Source of the DNA: Verrucomicrobiota bacterium
GTDB taxonomy: Bacteria > Verrucomicrobiota > Verrucomicrobiia > Limisphaerales > UBA9464
Direction of reading: 5' to 3'
DNA: 64,000 nt
Assembly: GCA_017309115.1 (NCBI GenBank)
Contig: JAFLEF010000004.1
Coordinates: 124,001 to 188,000 of the forward strand
Both the position numbers and the translations under genes were made by a program. Of the stretch, positions 24,432 to 33,948 are shown one piece after another. Under the pieces are notes generated by a model. It searched no databases. It had not been told where the DNA came from and saw only the letters and a program-made list of their open reading frames with translations. Positions within the stretch are counted from its first letter, which is position 1. The number at the start of each line of letters is the position of its first letter.

Positions 24432-25958
24432 TCAGTTCGCAAGCCTCACCGACCGGTAGATCCGGGAGCGATTCGTGGCCGATTCCAGATCGATGAACCA
24501 CTGCGGATTGTTGGTGAGTTGAACAGTGGCCAACGGCACCCACGGGGTACTCATCGTGGTTCGGTAGTCGATTCGATACATACCACCAACCTGACCCACC
24601 ATCGACAACCCGGCCAAGGAGTACGGGGTCAACTCGGGATCCAACACGGTGAGGCTCGCCGGAAGACTCGAAATCGAACCGCCGGGATTAATCACATCGA
24701 CCCGATATTCACCTTCGGAAAGCCCATTGACCGACTCCAAGGTCAGCACGGAGTTCGTTGCGGCATCCAATTTCTCATTGTTCCTCCACCATTGGTACTG
24801 GATGGGAAGTTGCCCCGTGGCCGTGACCGAGAAGGTCACCGTCTCACCCAGCGCCACCGTTTTGCTCGACGGTTGTTGGGTGATGGTCGCCGGAGTAGCA
24901 GCGGGATTTAACGACAACACATAGACGTTGGTACTGCCATTGAGGCGCATGTCGCCCACGATTTGCCCCTGGTTGTTCACCCGGTTGGCCCGCAGGAGGA
25001 CCGCGGAGACTCCCGCCGGAACATACGTGTTCAGATCCACCAGACTTCCATTCAGATAAGCGCACGCATGCCATTCTCCGTTCGCTACCTGAGATCGACC
25101 CACAATCAGACCGCTGTCGTTCACATCCAAAGCCTCACTCTCCAGACCACCCAAGGTCCCGAGTTCTTGCATGCCGCTTCCTTCGATCCAACGGAAGGCA
25201 TGCTTCGGTCCGCCGGGCGTGATGGCCATTCGACCTACGACCACACCTCCCTCGTTGATGCCGAACGCCTCACTCAATCGAGTCACCGGATCGTTGATGG
25301 CGTATTGTCCCGTGCCGGGATCCCGAGTGTCCAGAAAGGTCATCACCTCTCCCTCGACCTTGACCGCTCGCGCCCGCTCCAGTAGCGCCTCCGGTCGGAC
25401 ACCGTAGCCCACCATGACCCGCGAATCGTTGAGCCCCAGCATATCCCGTCCAATCGGGGATCGGTTCAGTTCCACGAAGTCGGGATACCACTGAAAAGTC
25501 AACAATTGCGGCCAGAAGGGGTAGGCACCTCCAAAGCCCGTATTTTGATAGACCGCGGCAAATCCTTCGCTGTTGATTCGCCGAGCTTGGGTATTGTTGG
25601 GAAAAACAAACACCTCGCCGTCTTTCGATCCGGTCGCCGTCCACCAAAATCCAGAGGAAGTTGCGAACATCGGATAATCAATCCCAACGACAATTTCGGA
25701 GTCACTCAAGTCCAATGCCGTGACCTTATCAACCAAGTCAGGCTGCCAATTGTTTTTCACCAGGATCGGAATCTCGATCCCGCCCCGATGCAGGTAAGCC
25801 CGCTCTGAATAATTCCTCAAAACGGTGCCCTGATTGTTAATGGCCACACCCGTTCCGGGACCGATATCGACGAGCGTCGGCTCCGCAGCTGAGGGCTGGA
25901 GCGAAGCAAACCCGAACGCCACGACACACACACTGATCCAATCTGAATTTGGCTTCAT
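24432..25958 (-). CDS. Secreted HAF-repeat protein with Ig-like domain (paralog 2)
   Basis: This encodes 508 residues from ATG 25958. It has the same architecture as the protein at 22579-24114: signal peptide, HAF repeats, Ig-like domain, C-terminal YRIDYRTTMSTPW...IYRSVRL module. The two are nearly identical from about residue 190 to the end, while differences and small indels cluster in residues 60-190 (for instance KNNWQPDLVDKVTALDL against KYDWEPEPLVEKVTAMDL). The pattern suggests a recent tandem duplication with either relaxed or diversifying change, or gene conversion of the 3' part. No enzymatic motif is seen. Confidence 0.8.
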   Translation of the reverse strand: MKPNSDWISVCVVAFGFASLQPSAAEPTLVDIGPGTGVAINNQGTVLRNYSERAYLHRGGIEIPILVKNNWQPDLVDKVTALDLSDSEIVVGIDYPMFATSSGFWWTATGSKDGEVFVFPNNTQARRINSEGFAAVYQNTGFGGAYPFWPQLLTFQWYPDFVELNRSPIGRDMLGLNDSRVMVGYGVRPEALLERARAVKVEGEVMTFLDTRDPGTGQYAINDPVTRLSEAFGINEGGVVVGRMAITPGGPKHAFRWIEGSGMQELGTLGGLESEALDVNDSGLIVGRSQVANGEWHACAYLNGSLVDLNTYVPAGVSAVLLRANRVNNQGQIVGDMRLNGSTNVYVLSLNPAATPATITQQPSSKTVALGETVTFSVTATGQLPIQYQWWRNNEKLDAATNSVLTLESVNGLSEGEYRVDVINPGGSISSLPASLTVLDPELTPYSLAGLSMVGQVGGMYRIDYRTTMSTPWVPLATVQLTNNPQWFIDLESATNRSRIYRSVRLAN

Positions 25959-26183
25959 AGGACCTGAAGTTCTCGGGAATCGTGCACAACTGTAAAGCAA
26001 ATTGAGGCGAACGGGCCGAGGCACCTTTCGCGAGGCGTTGAAGGCATCCGTTCCGCCCTTGAGGAATGCCGCTTCGCCCTCTCCTGCCACCAACCCATCC
26101 CGGCTTTTCGACTCCATCAAGAATCTGAGAAAATCTGCGTCAATCTGCGGATAAACTCCCTTCAGACTCCTTCCCCCAGTGAG

Positions 26184-26211
26184 CTTCCCGCTTCCCGCTT
26201 ACCGCTTACCC
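26184..26211. repeat. (CTTCCCG)x2(CTTACCS)x2 heptad repeat
   Basis: There are four tandem heptamers, CTTCCCG, CTTCCCG, CTTACCG and CTTACCC, located 64 bp upstream of the giant gene. They are related to the heptads at 15604-15631. Confidence 0.85.
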
Positions 26212-26275
26212 GTTTTCTCCACCGGCCACCTTGCCATTGCCAAATGCCTGAACGTCGGCAGGGTCAAAGCTTCGC

Positions 26276-29200
26276 ATGAAGCTTCTTCAGATCTTGCCGG
26301 CTTGGATCCCAACTCTCGCGGTGCTGATCAGCGCCCACGCTCAGAATCGATTCCAGTTCGCGCCCACGCCCGCGCCAATCGTCGCCGGGGTTCCATTCGT
26401 GCAGGAGATTCAAGTTGTCACCCCGGGAAGTCTGATCGACACCAACGTCACGACCAATCTGCTGCTGGAGGCATATCAGCGACTGCCGGCGCCGCTTCAG
26501 ATTAGTGAAGTCGCCGGAGACGGCGAAGCGATCGAAGTGGTCAACCCCGGCGCCGATCCGCTCGCGCTCGCCGGATGGTCCCTCGAATGGATCTCCAGTC
26601 GGCCGGATCTGGATCCCCTCCTTCAACCGCTGCCCGCCGTCACTCTTCCGCCCGGCGGTCGCCTCGTTTGGACGAGTCAGGACCGCGAGTTTCCCCAGGC
26701 GCTCCGCCTGCTTTCCGAAGTGGCGTTCAATTCTCCGATTCGTCGCGCGTCGGTTTTTCAGATCCGGAATCCAGAAGGGCAACTGGTCGATCAGGTCCGC
26801 ATTGCCGAAAGCACCCTGCCCCGCAGCGAACGGCTCTGGTCCGGCGTCGCGCTCAAGCGGGTGGAGTCCGCCCACTGGGAACGCCGTGGAACGGGCAATC
26901 ACTTCAACGCCTCCGATTGGGAGACCAGCGGACAATCCCTGGGGGAACCCAACTCCCAGCTGATCCTGCCCTGGAAGGGACCCCGTCAGCCGATCCCCGT
27001 CACCCCGACTTCGATCCCCGTGGTCCAAGGACTCTGGGAAGGCTCCGTGACGGTGACCACTGCCGGACCGGAGATCCTGCTGGCCGTTGCCGAACCCGGC
27101 CGCCCGCGGGTCGAGTCCGCCCCCTTCCGGGTTTGGCCCGTCGCGCCGTTGCCCGGGACGCAGACACTCCCGCAACTGGCCCTGGAAGCGATCGGCGTCG
27201 AGTCTGCCACCCGGCGGGAAGCCCAATCCGGGGCATTCGAAGTTCGCGTGTCCAGTCTCACGCCGTTGACCACACCGTTGCGGGTGACTTTCAGCACGGA
27301 TGCCGCGTTGGAAGTCTCCCTGCCGACCGAAGTCGTGTTGCCCGCCACCCCGCCGTATCAGGCCATCGTCACTCTCACCAATCTCAACGATCTCGTCGCC
27401 GATGGTCACGCGCGCGTCACGGTGCGGGCCGAGGCTCCCGGCTTCCTGTCCGGTTCCTGGACCTTCGTGAACGAGGACGACGAAATCCTACCTGTGTTTC
27501 TCGTACTGCCCGATTCCGTCGAAGAGGGCAGCGGACGCCAGACCATCGGCCAAGTCGTGCTGGAGGCGCCCACGACTCATCCCGTGGAAGTGCGCCTGAA
27601 CGCTGACGCTCCGTTGCGCGTTCCCGCCACCGTTTTGATTCCGGCGGGTCAATCCGCGGCCGCGTTCGAGTGGTTTGTGGACGACGATGCCGTGGTGAAT
27701 CTCGGCCAACCGTCCGCGCGAATCACGGCCTCGACGTCAGCGGGAACGGCGGAAGTCGGGGTGCGAATTCAGAACGACGACCGGGAGGGACTCTCGGTGG
27801 AGTGGCCCACCGAGATTGTCGAAGGACAGACCCACACCGCCTGGCTGGTTCTGCAAAGCGGCTACGACCTGGAGATGACCTTTCGCCTCCAGAGCAGTTC
27901 GGAGCGAATTCAGGTCCCGGCGACCGTGACCGTGCCCGCTGGTGTCGCCCGGGTTCCGATTCCCCTGGTCTGCCCCAACAACACGCAGGCAGAAGGCCCC
28001 TTTTCCAGTGAGATCTGCGTGTCCCTCGCGGACCGGTTGGCGGTCTGCAATTACGTGTATGGAGCGGATGATGATGTTCAGCCGTTGGACGAACTCGCTC
28101 CGTTCACGCCTTCGGTGATTTGGTCCGGTCAACCCTTCGTCTTCGAAGCTTGGGCCCGGCGAAATCAATCCGTCCAGAGAACCAATCTGCTGGGACAACT
28201 CGCCGTCGAGGCCAGTCCGACCGTGGCCACCTTGATGCCGAACCCGAATCCAGTGGCGTTCACCCTGGGACAACTTCGCGAGACAATCACCCTCCAAGGT
28301 CAGGGTCTGGGGCTACGCTTGAGCCTGCGCGCGGGTGGCCTCACCAACACCACCGCGCCCTTCGATCTGCTGCGGGGATTTGAGCGCACCAATGCGTTCC
28401 TGGATCTGGCGCTGTTTCCCGGTCGGGGAACGCTGCTGCTCTCGGCCGGCACCGAGACCAATGCCACCGGCGAACTGCAGGAACTGGATCCCCAAAGCGG
28501 AGTGGTGCTCCGTACCCTGACTCTACCGCGACCGGGAAGTCATCTGGCTGTGGCGGCAGATGGCTCCGTGGCTTGGATCGCCTCATCGTCGGATACCGTT
28601 CAGAGAATTGATCTGCTGAACTGGCGCTTCGATCGGGAATGGCCACTCGGGCCGCAGGCGACCAATCGAGCCGCTCTGTCACTCGCGGTGTTGCCGGGTG
28701 GCAGCGAACGCATCGTGACCTTGGAACGTGCCATCGTCCCCGACGGTAGTGAACCGGTTCTGGCGGCGTACGACGCCGGGGTGCGGCGAACCAACACCCC
28801 CATCATTCCCTCCGGCTTTGCTCTGAATGACCTAATACCCGGACGCACCTCGACCGAGGCGTATATCTCCACTGCCTCCGTTCTGGCCCGACTCCGCGTG
28901 ACCGAGGCGGGTGTGGAACTGCAGGAACAAGGCTTCGGTTCAGGAAGCGTTTCACAAGCGCCCAATGTCGTGTTGGCCGGGGACCGTTTGTACACCGGTT
29001 ATGGCCGGGTCTTTTCGGCCGATACCCTCGCCATCGAACTCGAAGCCCCCATGGACAGCTGGAACTTTTATCAGGTCATGCCCCTTCCAGATCGCGGCCT
29101 GGTCGGATTCGTCTATGCGAACAGCGAGTTCCGTCTGTTGGAGTCCACTTCGTTCGGACTGCGCAGCCAGCATGGCCTGCCCAGCGGCAATTTCCCAGGG

Positions 29201-32200
29201 GGAGCCGCTCCCGGCCGACTGGTTCGCTGGGGACCTAGTCAATTCGCCCTGCTCACCGGCAACGGACAACGACTGCTGGTGTGGGAAACTCCGCAACTCG
29301 CCGAAACCACCGCTGACCTCGCCCTCTCGGTGGAGGCCCCGGCGGAACTCCCTTCCAGTGTGCTACCCTCGCTCGGCTATGGAGTGCCCTGGACCCTTCA
29401 CGTTACCAACCGTGGTCCCGGCATCGCCTATCGGGTGGCAGTTTCCTCCGAACAGGCACTACCAAGCGAACTGGGCTCCCTGGCCCCGGGGGAACACCGG
29501 GAAGTCCTCCAGCTGCGCGGATCTGTCCCGGTCGGATTCATTCGGGATCGGCTGACCGTCACGTCCTTCACTCCCGATTCGCAGCCGGCCGACAACACTC
29601 AGATCGTCGAGACGCGCATTGTCCCCCCAACCTTTGGTGAAACCCGGGGCCTGGTCTTGTACCTCCGCCATCTCGTGGGGATGCCTGACAGCAATCGGCT
29701 TGCGCTGGCCCTGGGTCGCCTGCCGAACACCGAAGCTCCCGGCCTCGCGGTTCTCCACGCGGCCACCGCGACGATCGAGCGAACCCGGGTGCTGGACGCC
29801 ATACCCACGAAGTTGGCTCCGACCTCGGATGGCCTGGCGATCTGGGCGCTCACCGCCACCAACCGGATCGTGCGTTGGAATCTCGCCACTGACCAACTGG
29901 ACGCCGCCCTGGAAGTCACCAACGACGTGGTGCTGGATCTGCTGGCTCTCCCGGGGGAACCCGACGGACTCGCCCTGGCCACTCAGAGCGGATTCGGCGT
30001 GTACCGTCAGGGCGTCCGAGTGGCTGGCGCGACGTTGCCGGTGTCCGAGGTCCGAAATCTCGCTTGGGCAGGCAACCGGCTCTGGGTCTCTTATCCGGAT
30101 CAACTGCACGGGTACACCGTGACCGGCAGCGGTCTGACGGCCTACGGATCCCCAATTACTCTTCCCCCCGGCGCCGGATTTGGTCGCATCAGCGGAGACA
30201 ACGAGCGGCTTTATTCCTTCAACGCCGTGGTCGAGATCGCGTCCCGACAGGTTCGCGTGGGACTGCCCGGAAATGAGTTCGTGACCGAGCCGTCCCGGGA
30301 TGCGATCTACGGGATTCAGTCGTACTCCGTGTTTCGCTTCAACCGGTCCACGCTGCAGCGGGAAGCCGAAGAGGTTATTCCCGCCGGCTATTCTCCGAGC
30401 TACAACGACCTCGTGCGCTGGGGTCGTTCGGGACTCGCCGCTCGTTCGGATCAGCAGTTGATCCTGTGGCAATCCAGTTCCGTTCCCGAAGGTCAGACCG
30501 ACCTGGCCGTGGGATTGCAAATACCGGAGCTTCTGGAGCCGTTCGAACCGATTTCCGTGAGCCTCTCGGTCACCAACCTCGGGACCGAAACGGCGGCCCG
30601 GGTCAGGCTCCAGCTGCAGGCGCCCAATGGGCAACTTCTGGCCCTGACGCCCCCGACCGCGTTTGCCCGACTCGACAGCTACTTCCTGGAAGTTCCAGAA
30701 CTCCCCGCCGGAGGGGTGACCAATCTGACGGTAATGTTCCAGACCTTCAGCACCTTCTTCGGGGGCAGCGGCAGTGTCACCTCAGCCGCCCGAGATCCGA
30801 ATCCCGAGAACAACCAGCGAAGCTTCAACGCTCCGGTCCAATACCCGACGGCTGACTTGTCGATACTCCGAGTGGAGGCACCTGAGGAGATATCCCTGGG
30901 CTCCGAGTTCACCATCCGGCTGACGCTCACCAATCAGGGTCCCAGCACGGTGACGCTGACCTCATTCGAGCTGACCAAGAACCCGGGCTACGAACTGCTT
31001 GGCGTCACCGGCGGCACCCTCAACCCCGACTGTTGTTCGGGAATCCACATCGCCTACACCGAGGCTCCCCTGGCCGCCGGTGAACAGCGGACCGTCGACC
31101 TCCGGTTCCGCGCGCTTCAGGCCGGAGCGTGGGCCTATTCGACTTACGCCAGCGGGCGGGTGACGGATCCCGCCGGGGATAACAACGGCACGAATGGACT
31201 GTTGATCATTCGTCCCCCGGAGGGTTCACCATTCCCCATCCGGGGCGGCACCGCCCAATGGAGCGAGGCGCGACAGCAATGGGTGGTCAATCTCGGCGGC
31301 TGGTTGGGCTTGTTCTCGCGGGACCTTCAGTTGGTCCGCCGGCTCCCGGTTCCCTATGGCTTCGACCGATTCATCATCTCTGCGGATGGAACCTACCTTT
31401 GGGCGGCGGGTCCGGCGCAGCGCCTGATACGACTGAACCTGAACACCGACGTTCCGTTCGCGTCCTTTACCACCGAGGAGGATCTGATCTTCGCCGGCAG
31501 TCTCGCCTCCCTGCCCGGGGAACCCGACAGCATCGTGGTCGCCGGAATGGCCCCCAACAGCGTCCCGCAGGTCACCATCTACGACTCCGGACAACCTCGG
31601 CTCGCCCGTTATACCGGCGTGAACTGGGCCGGCGCCGGACTCTTTCTGAGCACGGTTCAGTCCAATCGCGTCTATCTCAACACCGGCGCGTCTCTGCGGG
31701 AACTCGCCCTCGGCCCCGGCGGTGTTGCCCAGGTCCGCAGCTTCGATTCCATCGTTGGGTATCCCGACCGCTACTTCCAACGCGTCGGCGACCGGCTCTA
31801 CCACGGCACTGGAACCGTCCCCGATCTCACCCGCGAAACCCGCGACGACACCGGCCTCGCTTTTGCCGACCCAGTCGCTCAACTGGGCTACCAAGTTCAA
31901 CTTTCGGGCACCTTCGGTCCGGCGGTGCTGACTGTGCGCGCGTTTGATCTGCTGACGCTGGAGCCCCGTTGGCGCCAGGAACAACCCGTCACCAATGCCC
32001 TGCTGACCGGCGTCGTCACCGGCGGTTCCTGGGGAGTGTTGACTCTCGGCGATCAGGCCCGGCTGTTCCGCAATCCCGCCCCGGAATCCCGCTCCGTGGA
32101 TCTCGCTGTCACTGCCATTCCGCTGACTTCGCCCGCCGGAACCAATCAGGTGCTCACGCTGCAACTCAGCGTGACCAACCACAGTTCTTGGACGTCGTTT

Positions 32201-33301
32201 GGCACCACGCTGAAGATCGACTTCTCGGAGGGACTTCAGCCGGTGGATTCCCTGGACCGTTCACTCACCCTGAATCTGGGAACCGTCGTGACCGGCGCCA
32301 GCGCCGAGGTTCCCTTCCGCACCACCGCTGCGGGCATTCAAGAGATCCAGGTCCAGGTCCAGAGTGACCTGAGCGAGAGTCAACCCGCCGACAACCTGCA
32401 ACTCGTCACCCTCACCGTGCCGGAACCGCCCCGCTTCATTCTTGGCGATAGCGCGGTAGCGGAAGGTGCCCAAGGCTTCCCTGGCCGAGTCTTCGCCTCA
32501 CTCTCCACCCCGGCGCCGGAACCGCTCGAAGTCGTGTTCCAACCGCAGCTCCTGACTGCCCAGGCGAACGACCTTCCGGTGGGACCGATCGTGTTCCGGT
32601 TCTCCCCGGGACTCCGAACGTCTTCGGCCATTGTCGCCCAGGGGGATTCCATTTTGGAGGCCAGCGAGACCTATCGCTTGCAATTCGTTTCCGGAGGAGT
32701 CCAGCGCATCCAATCCACTCCGCTGGTGACGTTGCTCAATGACGACTTCGCCGAACTGGTTCCCGCCACGCTCAGCGTTACCGAAGGTCAGGGTGGCTGG
32801 ACCGAAGCCCGACTCCCGGTGCGACTCACGCAGACCTCGAGTCTGCCGGTAGAGGTCAGCTTCCGTCTCGCCTCGGGCACCGCGCTGGCCGGATCCGACT
32901 TCCTGGCTCAGTCCGGTCGGCTCCGATTCGAACCCGGTCAGCGCACCAACTTCGTGCTCATTCCCATTCGCGGCGACACCGACTTTGAGCCTGGGGAGAC
33001 CGTTCAGGTGCTCTTCGACGATCCCTGGGGCGGAGCGGTGTCCACCGCCAGCACGCTCCTCACCATCACCAACGACGATGTCCCGCCAGTGCCCCAACTG
33101 ACTCTCGAAGCCGTGGGGAACGGTCTGCAACTCCGCTTTTCCACCGTGCTCGGCGCCCAATACCGGCTGCAATCGCGGACCAATCTCACCCTCGGCGGCT
33201 GGACCACCGAAGCCCCGGCCTGGAACGGCGGCGCCGAAGTCGTTCATCCCCTTCCCACCTCACCCGCCCCGCAGATGTGGTATCGCGTCCTGGCTCAATA
33301 G
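26276..33301 (+). CDS. Giant secreted modular protein (lamin-tail-like, Calx-beta, CARDB/DUF11-like, propeller modules)
   Basis: This encodes 2341 residues. A signal peptide (1-22) precedes a lamin-tail-like domain (about 75-235, LQISEVAGDGEAIEVVNPG), Calx-beta-like repeats (about 350-590, VEEGSG and NDD ends), then three cycles of a propeller-like stretch followed by a CARDB/DUF11-like beta-sandwich (DLALSVEAP about 1020, DLAVGLQIP about 1410, DLSILRVEAP about 1525, DLAVTAIPL about 1945). Two further Calx-beta domains (about 2050-2270) and a C-terminal YRLQSRTNLTLGGW...MWYRVLAQ module end it. It is likely a surface or extracellular adhesin-like protein. No catalytic site was identified, and domain limits are approximate. 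Confidence 0.8.
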   Translation: MKLLQILPAWIPTLAVLISAHAQNRFQFAPTPAPIVAGVPFVQEIQVVTPGSLIDTNVTTNLLLEAYQRLPAPLQISEVAGDGEAIEVVNPGADPLALAGWSLEWISSRPDLDPLLQPLPAVTLPPGGRLVWTSQDREFPQALRLLSEVAFNSPIRRASVFQIRNPEGQLVDQVRIAESTLPRSERLWSGVALKRVESAHWERRGTGNHFNASDWETSGQSLGEPNSQLILPWKGPRQPIPVTPTSIPVVQGLWEGSVTVTTAGPEILLAVAEPGRPRVESAPFRVWPVAPLPGTQTLPQLALEAIGVESATRREAQSGAFEVRVSSLTPLTTPLRVTFSTDAALEVSLPTEVVLPATPPYQAIVTLTNLNDLVADGHARVTVRAEAPGFLSGSWTFVNEDDEILPVFLVLPDSVEEGSGRQTIGQVVLEAPTTHPVEVRLNADAPLRVPATVLIPAGQSAAAFEWFVDDDAVVNLGQPSARITASTSAGTAEVGVRIQNDDREGLSVEWPTEIVEGQTHTAWLVLQSGYDLEMTFRLQSSSERIQVPATVTVPAGVARVPIPLVCPNNTQAEGPFSSEICVSLADRLAVCNYVYGADDDVQPLDELAPFTPSVIWSGQPFVFEAWARRNQSVQRTNLLGQLAVEASPTVATLMPNPNPVAFTLGQLRETITLQGQGLGLRLSLRAGGLTNTTAPFDLLRGFERTNAFLDLALFPGRGTLLLSAGTETNATGELQELDPQSGVVLRTLTLPRPGSHLAVAADGSVAWIASSSDTVQRIDLLNWRFDREWPLGPQATNRAALSLAVLPGGSERIVTLERAIVPDGSEPVLAAYDAGVRRTNTPIIPSGFALNDLIPGRTSTEAYISTASVLARLRVTEAGVELQEQGFGSGSVSQAPNVVLAGDRLYTGYGRVFSADTLAIELEAPMDSWNFYQVMPLPDRGLVGFVYANSEFRLLESTSFGLRSQHGLPSGNFPGGAAPGRLVRWGPSQFALLTGNGQRLLVWETPQLAETTADLALSVEAPAELPSSVLPSLGYGVPWTLHVTNRGPGIAYRVAVSSEQALPSELGSLAPGEHREVLQLRGSVPVGFIRDRLTVTSFTPDSQPADNTQIVETRIVPPTFGETRGLVLYLRHLVGMPDSNRLALALGRLPNTEAPGLAVLHAATATIERTRVLDAIPTKLAPTSDGLAIWALTATNRIVRWNLATDQLDAALEVTNDVVLDLLALPGEPDGLALATQSGFGVYRQGVRVAGATLPVSEVRNLAWAGNRLWVSYPDQLHGYTVTGSGLTAYGSPITLPPGAGFGRISGDNERLYSFNAVVEIASRQVRVGLPGNEFVTEPSRDAIYGIQSYSVFRFNRSTLQREAEEVIPAGYSPSYNDLVRWGRSGLAARSDQQLILWQSSSVPEGQTDLAVGLQIPELLEPFEPISVSLSVTNLGTETAARVRLQLQAPNGQLLALTPPTAFARLDSYFLEVPELPAGGVTNLTVMFQTFSTFFGGSGSVTSAARDPNPENNQRSFNAPVQYPTADLSILRVEAPEEISLGSEFTIRLTLTNQGPSTVTLTSFELTKNPGYELLGVTGGTLNPDCCSGIHIAYTEAPLAAGEQRTVDLRFRALQAGAWAYSTYASGRVTDPAGDNNGTNGLLIIRPPEGSPFPIRGGTAQWSEARQQWVVNLGGWLGLFSRDLQLVRRLPVPYGFDRFIISADGTYLWAAGPAQRLIRLNLNTDVPFASFTTEEDLIFAGSLASLPGEPDSIVVAGMAPNSVPQVTIYDSGQPRLARYTGVNWAGAGLFLSTVQSNRVYLNTGASLRELALGPGGVAQVRSFDSIVGYPDRYFQRVGDRLYHGTGTVPDLTRETRDDTGLAFADPVAQLGYQVQLSGTFGPAVLTVRAFDLLTLEPRWRQEQPVTNALLTGVVTGGSWGVLTLGDQARLFRNPAPESRSVDLAVTAIPLTSPAGTNQVLTLQLSVTNHSSWTSFGTTLKIDFSEGLQPVDSLDRSLTLNLGTVVTGASAEVPFRTTAAGIQEIQVQVQSDLSESQPADNLQLVTLTVPEPPRFILGDSAVAEGAQGFPGRVFASLSTPAPEPLEVVFQPQLLTAQANDLPVGPIVFRFSPGLRTSSAIVAQGDSILEASETYRLQFVSGGVQRIQSTPLVTLLNDDFAELVPATLSVTEGQGGWTEARLPVRLTQTSSLPVEVSFRLASGTALAGSDFLAQSGRLRFEPGQRTNFVLIPIRGDTDFEPGETVQVLFDDPWGGAVSTASTLLTITNDDVPPVPQLTLEAVGNGLQLRFSTVLGAQYRLQSRTNLTLGGWTTEAPAWNGGAEVVHPLPTSPAPQMWYRVLAQ

Positions 33302-33305
33302 GGAT

Positions 33306-33914
33306 TCAGTCGGTGGGGCGACGCTTCGCGGAGTTCCTGGGCGGGTGGCCAAAGGCGAGATTGACTTCGCCCACGTCGAACCATTTCGGGTCGTACTCGC
33401 CCACCCACTGGCGAAACGTCCGGTCGTCCGGGGTGGAAGCCTTCTTGAGCACCCTCAAGACGCTAAAGTACCCAAAGGCTCCGCCGCAGTCTTCAGGCGG
33501 GCAGGCTCGACCTCCCGCGAGGCAAACCGGGAGCTTTCGCCGACCATCGTATGGCTCAATGCGCTCGACCACGATCCGATGCACCCAGCTGTCGCCAAAA
33601 TCATACACGTATCCAAACACCTGTCGGGTCCGTCGAATGACCTCCTTCAAGGTGACCGAATCCTCATCGAGCATCGATGGTACCGGGTTCGGGACGCTCG
33701 TAATGTCGCCGTACTCAACCAGGTTAACTCGGCTGCCGAACCAAAACGAGTGCAGGTGCATGCCGTTCCAACCCATCGCGATGCGGATGACCGAGTTCAG
33801 ATTACCCAGGGTATAATCGCCGTGCACTAGCACCCGCCGCCAGATGAGTGGCCTGATGTCCCGCAGCTCAATCTTGAGCTGCATGACGAGCGGGACCGCT
33901 TCTGGCATTCGCAT
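33306..33914 (-). CDS. Plasmid pRiA4b ORF-3-like family protein
   Basis: This encodes 202 residues. It matches the pRiA4b ORF-3/IS1096 TnpR-like family: LKIELRDIRPLIWRRVLVHGDYTLGNLNSV at the start, a HLHSFWFG segment, YVYDFGDSWVHRIVVE and a Cys-containing ACPPEDCGGAFGY motif. The biochemical role of the family is unknown, and it is often found on mobile DNA, sometimes as a transposon passenger. It lies 34 bp downstream of the nitrilase-family gene on the same strand and ends 4 bp from the convergent giant gene, without an obvious terminator. Confidence 0.85.
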   Translation of the reverse strand: MRMPEAVPLVMQLKIELRDIRPLIWRRVLVHGDYTLGNLNSVIRIAMGWNGMHLHSFWFGSRVNLVEYGDITSVPNPVPSMLDEDSVTLKEVIRRTRQVFGYVYDFGDSWVHRIVVERIEPYDGRRKLPVCLAGGRACPPEDCGGAFGYFSVLRVLKKASTPDDRTFRQWVGEYDPKWFDVGEVNLAFGHPPRNSAKRRPTD

Positions 33915-33948
33915 GATTTGAGATCCTCAAGGCGCCGGTACCTGAGTG

